Of a stretch of DNA of 64,000 nt, positions 54,994-64,000 are shown piece after piece. The position numbers were made by a program, and so were the translations under genes. The stretch's first letter is position 1; each line of letters starts with the position of its first letter. Source of the stretch: Polychytrium aggregatum (lineage: Eukaryota > Chytridiomycota > Chytridiomycetes > Polychytriales); NCBI RefSeq assembly GCF_025602895.1, contig NW_026516254.1, forward strand, positions 62,001 through 126,000. The letters are read 5' to 3'. The notes under the pieces are model-generated. The model was not told the DNA's origin. It searched no databases and worked only from the letters and a program-made list of their open reading frames with translations.

Positions 54994-57900
54994 ATGCTCT
55001 CCACCAAGCAATACACCGCGGGCTACCTCGCCTCGGTGTCCAGTCCAGAACAGCGCAAGCTCTTTGAAAAGTGAGTGCCGTGTCGTTCTGCTTGGCGACC
55101 TCCTCCAGTCTCCGTTTCGGAAGCCTTGACTGCATCTGGGGATCTGCCTCTGTTGTCATGCTCACCAGCATCTACGCCTGCATCCAGGAGCGTGCTCGAT
55201 AAGGAAAATCAGCACCGCCAGATCTTTGCCCAAAATCCAACCTCGGCAGAGGTCAAGGATCCGCTCGTCTCGCTTCTCCCGGTCCATCAGACGGACCCCG
55301 CTATCTGGAAATTTACGCCTGCCAATGACTCGGTATGCCCCATTTCCGACAGAATCACTTTGGCTATGAGCTACTCCTCTATAAGACGCCTTCTCTGGTC
55401 GCGGAGGGCGGGCATTGTTCATGTGACACGTGTCGGTTGATCGGTTGATACGATCGTCGTTGTTCCAATTCCGCAAGCATGACCAGTGGCGGGCTCACCT
55501 GCGCTTTTGGCTGTCCCCCAGGTTCCCAAGATCATGCCCCGCTCGGAGGACATCCCCGTCGAAAGCGCGTCGATCGGCAGCGCCAAGGACTTTCGTGAAA
55601 ACTGGAAGGCCTTCAGCGAAGTCATGCTCGAAACCATCGACTGGAACAACGTCATGGCTGCCGGCGGATCCGTTCTTGCCTGCCTCGAACCTCTCCCCGC
55701 GGAGCACGCCGGTTCGGGTGCGCAGAGACGCAAGTACATGCGCTCCAAATTTCCGTCGTCGGACTTGGACCTGTTCATATATGGGCTTGACGAAGACCAG
55801 GCCAAGCAAAAGATGATGGCCATATACAACGCTCTGCTGGATGTGATCCCCTTTGAAGTCACCGTGTTTCGCTCTCCGCATGCCGTCACTCTGGTAAGTC
55901 AGACGCTCGGATGCCTTGGACCACTGCCGCAACGCTCCATCTCACAAACATGCTCGTCTGCTCCGCCGCTAGGTGTCTCAATATCCGTACCGACACATCC
56001 AAGTGAGTCTGCGTCCGGGCTTTGTAAACTCGCATCAAATGGCGATCGCACCGGCTGCTTTACTGCTCCACCGCTTTCACTGCTCGACTGACACTGTCTG
56101 CCACCCGTCCGTCTTGTGTTCAGATTGTTTTGCGGCTCTATCGCTCGCCCGCAGAGATTCTCATGGGCTTCGACGTCGACTGCTGTGGCGTCGGCTTTGA
56201 CGGCCAAAATGTGTATGCCACTCGCCGTGCGCATCTGGCGATCAGCTCCAAGGTCAACTGCGTTGACATGAGTCGTCGCTCCACCTCCTACGAAGTGCGC
56301 CTAGCCAAGTGTGCGTATACAGTCCGAAAGCATGTCCTGTGGCGGGGAGTGGGATTCTGAGCCGATCTGCTTACGCCAGCAGACGCGCCGAGATAGTGTT
56401 GCTGGATCCATCTGTTGATCAGCGTTTCTGTGATTGACGCTTGTCCTCTATGCCGACTGTGGCCGTTCCGATTGCATCAGATGCCGAGCGTGGATACGAG
56501 ATTGCTGTCCCTCAGCTCCAGAGAGACAGGATCGATCCTCAGGTCTATGAGCGCAGCTTTGAAAAGGTCCAAGGTCTTGCCCGCCTGCTCCTGTTTGAGA
56601 GCCTCAGTTCGCAGGGAGCGCGAATGACGTTCAAGGAACAGCAGCGCACACGCCGCCTCCGGCCATCCCACGACAAAGCCGGCGCCCATCGACGTCTTGC
56701 CTACAGACGCAACCAGGATCTCACGGCTGGCGGAGTTGATTCCAACGACTACAGCACGCTCTTTATGCCCTATGGACCAGGCTGGACAGCCGAAAAGATC
56801 CGCAAGAAGGCCTACAAGAAGGACTACATCCTCAACAACCCGTACCTCATGCACAAGTTTCGTCGCACCCGGCACCACCAGCACCCATGCTTCTTTGGCA
56901 CCATGGAGGACGTCATGGAGGACTGCTGCGGACAATGCCCCCCTCTCCCGGACGACTACGACCCAGAGGAAAAGAACATATTTGTGTCTGGGCCACTCGG
57001 CTTCATCAAGGACGATCCCGGACGACAGCAGATTGGTAGCTTCCATCCTGTCGACGACAATGAGTGGACCAAGGATGCTTATCTGCCCGACGGAATCTAC
57101 GACTGGCTGCAGTACATTGCCGACGACAATGTCCAAGCACTCAAGCAGCACACAGCCGCCGAGGAGTTCGATTTCGACCAACGCGATTGGCTCGGGTACG
57201 GATGTTTGCAGCGCATCGAGTGTTCCTGGACTTGGTTGGGGGGGGGAGGTTTGCATTCGGCACTCTGCGCCTTGGCTCCTGTGCTCCGGCTTGAACCTGA
57301 CACCGCCATTGATACCGTTGTTCCGCATACTTTCTTTTGTCTAGCCGCACGCTGCTCCAGGTTGCTGTGCTGTGCAACTCCATCAAGGTCGCCACTTACC
57401 TCATCGACAAGGGAGCCTCTATCAGCCTGACGCTCCCAGACGGAAGAAATCCCCTTCACATCGCCTCCGAGTACGGCTATGTTGAGATACTCGATAAGAT
57501 CGTCGAGCGCAACCGGGCCAACATCAGCAAAAAGGCCCAGGATGAAGAAAAGAGGCACGACTCGCCTGATCAACCGGCAAAAAAGAAGCTGAAGCTCTCG
57601 GAAGAAGACGAGGGCGAGATAGATTCGGTCACCCAAGACGACCTCAGCGAAGAAGAGGACTATGTCAGCGTCGATCCGGCCGAAGCCACCAAGCCTAGCA
57701 AGGCTCAGGGTGGCGAGGCCAAAGGAGACGAGGAGGAGGAGATCAAGTACGACATTATCGACACTGCTTTTGTTGATTGGGATATGAAGGTATGTTTTGT
57801 GCTCACCCCAGCCCTCCGCCGATCCATGGGCCCTCCGCCGATCCATGGGCCCTCCGCCGATCCATGAGCCCTCCGCCGATCCATGAGCCCTCCGCCGATC

Positions 57901-60900
57901 CTTGGAGCCAGGGTGCATTCTTATGGAGATGGTGGCAGGATGTCAAGGCAGCATGCCCATACTCTTTGAGCTGATGCCATCGATGGACTGCATATGTAGA
58001 TGACTCCGCTGCACTATGCGTGTCTCCACGGCCAGCGCGAGGCCTTTGAGCGCCTCGTCGAGGCCGGGTGCTCCATCAGCCAAAATGTGGAGATCAAGGT
58101 CAACGACTGGTCTCCAAAGCGTATCTACACCCTGTTTGATCTTGCTTTAGCATGCATTGATCGGGAAAAGCAGATCGGAATGATAGAAGCCTTGATCGCC
58201 CACAAAGTGCCGCTCGATAGGCTCAACACAAGCCGCACGGACACGATTTGGCACAGGGCCGTCACAGAGGAGCGCATGGACATCATTCAGATTCTTTCCT
58301 CGAGCAATCACATCGATCGAGAGGGGCTGGTCGAGTCGATGAACCTGATGAATGCTTCCAAGACCACGCCTGTGGCTCTCGCCGCACAACTCGGCCGGCC
58401 AACTATTTTGAAGGCTCTTCTGGATGCCGGCTGTTCGGTATGCGGGTTGGTGCGGGTATCATTGGGGAGCATTTGGATGTCATTCTCCTGCCATCGATCT
58501 GCTTCGGGATGGCGCTATCGTGAACAACGAAGGCCGATGCCGTCAGCGAGTCTGGTATTTCGGGCCGCACCGCCAAACATTGCTTGCACGGGCTGATATA
58601 TATGCGATTCCTGGTCTGGCTGGGCAGGCTGATATTCCGGTCGAGTCATGCTCCAAGTTCCTTTCGGCTTCCTCCGGCGATTGGTGGTCCGTCAGAGACT
58701 ACCAGAATGATCCGAATGTTATGAAATCCATGATTGCGCAGCCGCTGAAACTGGCCATTGACAGAGGCCATCATGAGTGCGCTCGATTGCTGATTGAACA
58801 CGGTGCCGACGTGAACTTTGTCACGTCGAGCCCCAGTGAGGAAACTGCCCTCGATGCTGCCGACAGAGCCATCGGATCTGCCACAAAAGCGGTCGCTATC
58901 ATGCGGGAGAAGCAGTCCAATCCTGAAGCCGTCGCCGACGACCCACTCAAAAGCCTCCGTGATAGGCTCAAGCGTGCCGCTCCAAATTCTGTGGAAGAAT
59001 TCCTGCTCGACAAGCTGATCAAAGCCCAGGAGACCACCATCACGACCGACGTCAAACCCACCGAAGACCCAAGCTTGCCCCGCGACGACTGGGTTCAGGC
59101 TCTTGAAGATGACCACGACGACGCCCCCGCGGTCGTGGAGGGCTGTGCCACCCCTGAGGAAAGGAAGCTCTTCCAGGTGCTTGTGGCTGAACGAACTCTC
59201 CGTCGCCTGAAGCTCTGCCGTGATGCCCTCATCTCGAAGGGCGCTAGCACTGCGGCCGACCTTAAAGCCCAGCATTTGGATGCTGAGACGCTGAAGCAGC
59301 AAAAAGAGTTGCAGGCGTTGGTCCAGCTGCAGAACCAAACCATTGCCGATGCACAGCTGAAGCTGCTGAAGCTGAACCAGCAAAATGCTACCGTGCTGCC
59401 CTCTCTTGCGCCGGCTCCCAACCCTTTGCATCAGTTCCAGATCATGGATCGATCGCCTGGGGCGTACTCCAGCGTTACATACACCAATATTGAAAGCAAG
59501 CTGTCGACGGCATATCTTTCTCTCTTTAGGGCGTCCTGGAAGGGCGATGTCACGCAGATCCGTAAGCTCACCGTCGATGCCCCAGACAAGAAACAGCTAC
59601 TCGTCTACGTTGTCCACATCGGCCTCTCGGTAACCCCGCTGATGCTGGCCACCTGGCGCGGTCACAGCGAGGCTGTCGCCGAGCTTCTCCGCATCGCTCG
59701 CTTGCAACGATCCAAGAAGGATGCTTCTGAATCGGACAAGCCCACGCGCGCTGTCATCAACAACTACGAGGATGAAGATATGGATGAGGAAAGCAACCCC
59801 TCCGAGCCAGACGTAGATGCCGGTGGCTCCGATCCCAACGACGACGACAACGACGACGACGAGGATTACGTCGAAGACGGTGAGGCGCCATCAGTGCGCA
59901 CGGTCACCGCCACGACCAAGGCCACCCTGCTGGACTTGTGCCAAGTCAAGTCGCGCTTCTTCTTGGAGTATGCCCCCCACGACGGCGTTCTCTCCAGGAA
60001 AATCGACGCCACTGCCCTTGACATTGCCCTCGGCACCCGGGCCACCGAGGCCGCCAGGGCCATTCTCGAGGCCCTCAAGGGCGAAAAGGGCTGGGATCTT
60101 ACTTTCAAGAACGACGGTAAAAACTATGGCTCGTGGGCCGTCGGCCAGATCGGCGTGACCATTCTGAAGGGCGATGTCAAGGGACTCCGGGCTCTGATTG
60201 AGTAAGTTCGCGCATCGGGATTGGACCATCGTGGCTTGTTTGTTCTTTGAACTCCCCTTCCTGCTGCGCCTCGATCTTTAGCGCTGGCATCGGGCGGAGA
60301 AACGATCGAGAGTCTACGTTAATCAGGGTGTTTGTTTCCTTCGCAATGCACAGGCATGATCTCGCCGGTCTTGAGCTGTTTGATCTGTTCCCCGATATCC
60401 CAAGGCCCAAGGAGCACGAAGCTCCCTCGGAAGCCAAGATCGAGGAGGCCGCCGGCAAAAAGAGCCGGGTTCGTCCATATACAGGACTGAACCCCAAGTC
60501 CATGCAGCTCCCGGCCAAGCCCGAGGCAAAGCCCTTGACCAATTCGCCCGTGCAGAGCGGGCTGATGCACCTTGCTGCCGCCTTTGGGCGAGCAGACTTG
60601 ATGCAGCGCCTTCTTGACCTGGAGTGGGTCACGGAGGCCGTTTCGGTCTTTATGAGCAACTATAGCAGCAGTCCGCGTGCGATTGCGCTCTCTAGACTGC
60701 CAAAGGCCGAGCTCACCAAGATCCTGACAGTGTACTTCCAAGGCCTCTCCACAAACGATATGGGAAACCCTTCGCCAATCCACTGGGCAGTGCACCACAA
60801 CCGCCCCGAGTCGATTGCCAAGCTCGCGAGTATCATGCCCGCTGCTGCTCTTCGCTCGATGCTGTTTGAAAAAACGCGCAACAACCAGCTTTTGCCGACC

Positions 60901-61970
60901 CACTCGGCGGCCAGCTGTGGCAACTTCCGATGCTTCAATGCCATCGTCGAGGCCGCCAAGACAGTGGGTGAGGGCGATAACATTGTCACCCACACCGACG
61001 GTCTGAGGAAATGGAATGTCCTTCACCACGCTGCGTAAGTGCTGCTGTCTGCAGGATGGTCCGGCATGGCCGCTGCGGGGTGCGTATTTTTTTCTGACCT
61101 TGTCTTAACGACTCTTGCTGCTCCAGCTACGAAGGAAGAGTCGAGTTTATCGAGCATCTCTTCAAGTTTGTTCCAGCCAACCAGATAGCCAGCCTCCTGC
61201 AGCTGCAGTCCGACACTTACTGCTACACGCCCACGATGCTGGCTGCTGTCAACGGCCACCGCCGAACCGTCAAGTTGCTGCTGGATGCCCAGCAGAACCT
61301 CGCCAAGAGCGGTCGCCCGCTTCCCGACGACGCCAAGAGCTATCTCGGCTGTAGCCCCCTGCACCTTGCCATCCGCGGAGGTTACTTGGACATTGTCAAG
61401 TCCTTCCTGTCCGACATCGAGACGCGCGGCGTTCCCTCCACAATGATGGCGGCAGACGCTCGCCTCGCTGCCCTCGGAGCCGAGGACGCTGGCGGTATGC
61501 ATGCCGTGCAGACTTCGCACCAGATCATCCACCGATCCTTCATTCAAAGCAGCCTCAAGTCTGCCGATTTGCCGCCCGCACCCAAGGCTATTGTTGTTGG
61601 TGGCAAGCACAAAGTACCCAAGCCGAAGGGCGACCACACGCCGAGCGATCACATCGGCGTGTACCGCTATCTCCATGGGCAGCCTGAAGAGCCCCGCCGC
61701 TCGCTCACGCCCTTGGAGGCCACCCTCAAGGCGACCCAAGTCGGCATCCGCACCGCCAGCGGCCAACCTCGATCCAAGCCGCCTCCGGACTTGGATAACT
61801 CCTCCTGGAGCGAAGTTTTCTCCGCCGGCTCGGGCGGATACTATGTCCAGTCCGGAGATCCGCCCGGCTTGCGCTGGCTGCAGCTTGTCGACAGCGGCGC
61901 CGTTTGCTCTGCCACCTGCGGCGACAGCGAAGACGACGCTTCCGACGGCGATGACGATAGCGATTCGTAA
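54994..61970 (+). CDS. Giant ankyrin-repeat protein with N-terminal nucleotidyltransferase-like motif, 1,835 aa, 11 exons
   Basis: join(54994..55070, 55188..55332, 55522..55893, 55973..56002, 56124..56310, 56481..57195, 57345..57789, 58000..58437, 58628..60201, 60354..61034, 61127..61970). Residues about 115-345 form a conserved N-domain: MAAGGSVLACL, then FPSSDLDLFIYGL (GGS plus DxD, as in polymerase-beta-type nucleotidyltransferases). It continues with HIQIVLRLYRSPAEILMGFD, RRSTSYEVRLAKYAERGYEI and QVYERSFEKVQGLARLLLFE. Residues 510-1700 contain scattered ankyrin repeats (RNPLHIASEYGYVEILDKIV, TPLHYACLHGQREAFERLVE, LKLAIDRGHHECARLLIEHG, TPTMLAAVNGHRRTVKLLL, CSPLHLAIRGGYLDIV) broken by acidic linkers. 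Protein-lysine modification or RNA roles cannot be told. The join LAK|YAERGYEIAVP fixes exon 6. Enzymatic activity is inferred from motif shape only. Confidence 0.85.
57812..57905. repeat. 18-bp tandem repeat in ankyrin-gene intron 7
   Basis: Five copies of GCCCTCCGCCGATCCATG with G/A variation, inside intron 57790-57999. Confidence 0.9.
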
Positions 61971-62388
61971 CTGGTGGTGACTGCATCCCTTCCCTCCACA
62001 AGTGCTGACTAGACCAGAGTTTCATTCCTGGAGTTATCGTGCAACGCATCAGAGAAAGGGCCGGACTGATTGCCCGCCCCAATACAATATTGCTCTTGGT
62101 CTCGCACTTCCGGCGACAGCTCTCCAACCCGAGCAGCCAATCTTCCCTTTACCAGGAGTGCGGACAATGTGACGAAAGGGTATATATTCCGAGCTCCCAG
62201 ATCATACAACTGGGGAGCAGGTAACCCCCAGCCCAGGAACTGGAAAGGAGAGATAAAAATAGAGAAACAAAGGCAAGGCCCAGGTGTAAACCTTGACAGC
62301 AATGCAAAGAAGAAGCGATTGGGAAGTGGGGGTTGGGTTGGAGTGGGTTGGAGTGGAGCGGGAAAGAAAAGTAAAAGGAAATGGAAGG

Positions 62389-62404
62389 AATAAAATGGAA
62401 TAAA
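62389..62404 (+). terminator. Paired poly(A) signals of the ankyrin gene
   Basis: Two AATAAA hexamers 10 nt apart, about 420 nt after the stop codon. Confidence 0.45.
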
Positions 62405-63022
62405 TGGCTTAGAATGAAAGAGGGGGGAGGGAAAAAGTAGACAACAGGACGGATTGCGGAGGAGGAGAAGAGGCGACCTCTCAAGGCGGCAAAAGCAGGG
62501 TCGGAGAAGAGAAGGCGGCGATAGGCGGCGATAGCGGTGGTGATAACGCTCAGTGGAACGGTGCCGTCTCATCGCATTAGATGTGTTCTCATGGCGGCTG
62601 AGCCCTGTGATAACGTTTGCCCCTATGACTGCCTCGAGGAACCACCGTAGGGTAACGACGAGGAGGAAAGGTAGAAGGAGATCGTGCATTTTAATACGTA
62701 TACACATGTGAAGCATACATACAGTCACGCACTGATAGAAAAGGTGCCAAAGGGCAAATGTGAAGATAGAGAAGCAATGATGCAACCAAATGTCACCCGT
62801 GATGGAGGAGGAAAGAGAGGAGGAGGAGGGGGGAGACGAGGAATGCGAGAAATGTGTCATCGAGGCGCAGACGAAGGCAAGGTATAAATCCCAGATGATC
62901 CAGCACTGAGGCTGGTGGCAGATAGATAGAGAAACCGACAAACAGATATGCAGACCAACAACAGGATCATGGAGGAAAGTGAGAGATCGATCGAGAGAGA
63001 AAGCGAAGGAGAGAGCGAGCGC

Positions 63023-63066
63023 AGGCAAGCAGGCAAGCAGGCAAGCAAGCAAGCAGGCAAGCAAAG
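63023..63066. repeat. (CAGGCAAG)n-type tandem repeat
   Basis: About five copies alternating GCAGGCAA and GCAAGCAA, in the convergent 3' region. Confidence 0.85.
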
Positions 63067-63481
63067 AAAGCTACGTAAACGAAGGAGCAGAACGGAACCA
63101 ATAAAGACACAGACAGCGCTGGTCTGGATGAGCCGAAACTGGTGATGCGATTAAGCGCGATTTTAGGCAGCACAAGCAGCAGCACCAAAAACAATAGCCG
63201 TAAACTGAAGAGCAGCAATGAGAAAAAAAAGGATAATAATAGAGACAACGCAAAAGAAACAAGGCGAGAGAGCACAAACCGAGCTAACACTGCAACGTAC
63301 GAGAGAACTTGGCTCATGATTGCGCTATTATTATGCTTCCCGGTGTTGTCAATTTTTTTTTCTCTCTCCCTGATTCTTCTTTGCGTCCACCTCCCCCCCC
63401 TCCGCCTTCTCTGCCCTCGCCGATATCGCTGACGCGAGGGGGGTGGAGGGAAGGAAGGAGGGGGAAAAAGGGAGGGGCCGT

Positions 63482-64000
63482 TCAGTGGTTCATTTCCCAA
63501 CCCATGTTCAGGATCGAGTTGGTGGAATCGGCTTCTGGCTTCCCAGAGGGACCCGCGGCATTGGGATCTAAAGAAGACGGCATGGAGGGCGGCACAGCGC
63601 CATTAAAGACGTTTGGACTTGGCATGCCCACAGTCGAGACAGTCGGGAACTGTGGGGTGGCCGATCGAGTGGTATCATAAGAGTCATAAGCGACTTGCGG
63701 CGGCGGGGTATTGGCAAAGTTGGGTATACTGGACCGGCGGTAGATCGGATTGGAGCCACCAAAGACCTCGGGTCGGGCAGAGACTGGCGCAGACGGAGCG
63801 TCGTGGTCATTGTTTGCCACGCCCCCGGATCCTGCAAACTGCTGGCTGATCATGGGCTGCTGAAAAAACGACATGGGCGACTTGGACTGCTCCTCGATGG
63901 TCTGTATGTCGCGGCTAAACGGCAGCTGGGGAGTCGAGGCCTGCGGAGGGAGCTGTTGATAGAACGGGGTATTGGAGGGAGGTTGGAGGGCCGCTGACTT
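63482..64000 (-). CDS. C-terminal part of a Gln/Pro/Ser-rich protein, runs off the right edge
   Basis: The frame is open from the window edge to the stop at 63482, at least 172 residues. All of it is low-complexity and disordered (NTPFYQQLPPQASTPQLPFS, MSFFQQPMISQQFAGSGG), ending in a distinct short motif, SILNMGWEMNH. The composition is typical of the tail of a fungal transcription or RNA-binding regulator, but no domain is in view and I do not recognise the protein. The internal Met at 63874 should not be taken as the start. Confidence 0.6.
   Translation of the reverse strand, partial: KSAALQPPSNTPFYQQLPPQASTPQLPFSRDIQTIEEQSKSPMSFFQQPMISQQFAGSGGVANNDHDAPSAPVSARPEVFGGSNPIYRRSSIPNFANTPPPQVAYDSYDTTRSATPQFPTVSTVGMPSPNVFNGAVPPSMPSSLDPNAAGPSGKPEADSTNSILNMGWEMNH

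Larger units (their letters stand above)
61971..63481. other. Long convergent 3' region, purine-rich on +
   Basis: 1.5 kb between the ankyrin stop and the stop of the - strand gene at the right edge. GA-rich on +, with AATAAA at 62389 and 62399 and a CAGGCAAG tandem repeat at about 63023-63065. A 351-codon - strand frame through it is Leu/Ser/Pro low complexity and is taken as 3' UTR. Confidence 0.55.

Noticed and set aside
58646-59431. 261-codon frame on -
   Set aside because: Antisense to a clearly coding ankyrin exon.
62009-63064. 351-codon frame on - with hydrophobic stretches
   Set aside because: It translates the purine-rich 3' region into Leu/Ser/Pro/Phe low complexity and repeats (ACLLACL). 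It has no conserved block and lies where the 3' UTR of the - strand gene should be.

Overview
The window looks like nuclear DNA of a zoosporic, early-diverging fungus, most likely a chytrid. The genes are GC-rich and crowded on both strands. Most are split by many short GT-AG introns, often 60-180 nt, with CTAAC/CTGAC-like branch points. The gene set includes an augmin subunit (HAUS5), an FNIP/Lst4 protein, a fungal-type voltage-gated proton channel, alpha-arrestin, SEL1- and ankyrin-repeat proteins and a cytosolic GluRS. No phage, plasmid, CRISPR or bacterial operon signal is visible. Exon joins were built by hand from reading-frame continuity, splice signals and protein similarity. In the fully joined genes the coding length is a multiple of three.

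Left third (1-23 kb): 5' exons of a SEL1 protein run off the left edge. Then come an alpha-arrestin and nicotinate phosphoribosyltransferase, both on +. A long armadillo plus coiled-coil gene on - has an architecture like CIP2A. It is followed by an Hv1-like proton channel (+), a SYLF-domain protein (+) and a complete 11-exon FNIP gene (-).

Middle (23-42 kb): an 18-exon armadillo-like gene (-) with a 12-nt microexon diverges from a 20-exon ankyrin/coiled-coil/RasGEF gene (+). An LRR protein (-) follows. Next is the most unusual structure of the window: a large, apparently identical inverted repeat (33900-35417 and 40482-42207). Each arm carries a tRNA-Thr(AGU)/tRNA-Glu(UUC) pair, and the arms enclose a SEL1-repeat gene and a Cys-rich/LRR gene. 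The right arm differs by exactly 208 bp: two tandem 104-bp units, each joined to the first 16 nt of tRNA-Glu. A diverged third copy of that unit lies in both arms.

Right third (42-64 kb): a 14-exon cytosolic GluRS (-) carries a C-terminal EMAPII tRNA-binding domain on the same polypeptide. SURF6/Rrp14 (+) diverges from it. An 18-exon HAUS5 (-) diverges from a 1,835-residue ankyrin protein (+) with an N-terminal nucleotidyltransferase-like motif. The 3' part of a Gln/Pro-rich gene (-) runs off the right edge.

Functional threads are ordinary housekeeping and signalling: translation (GluRS, tRNAs, SURF6), nutrient/TORC1 and Ras signalling (FNIP, RasGEF, arrestin), NAD salvage and microtubule organisation. 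I do not see a multi-gene novel system. The best leads are the tRNA-bearing inverted repeat with its tRNA-headed tandem units, the GluRS-EMAPII fusion, the nucleotidyltransferase-like ankyrin giant and the two-arginine proton channel.
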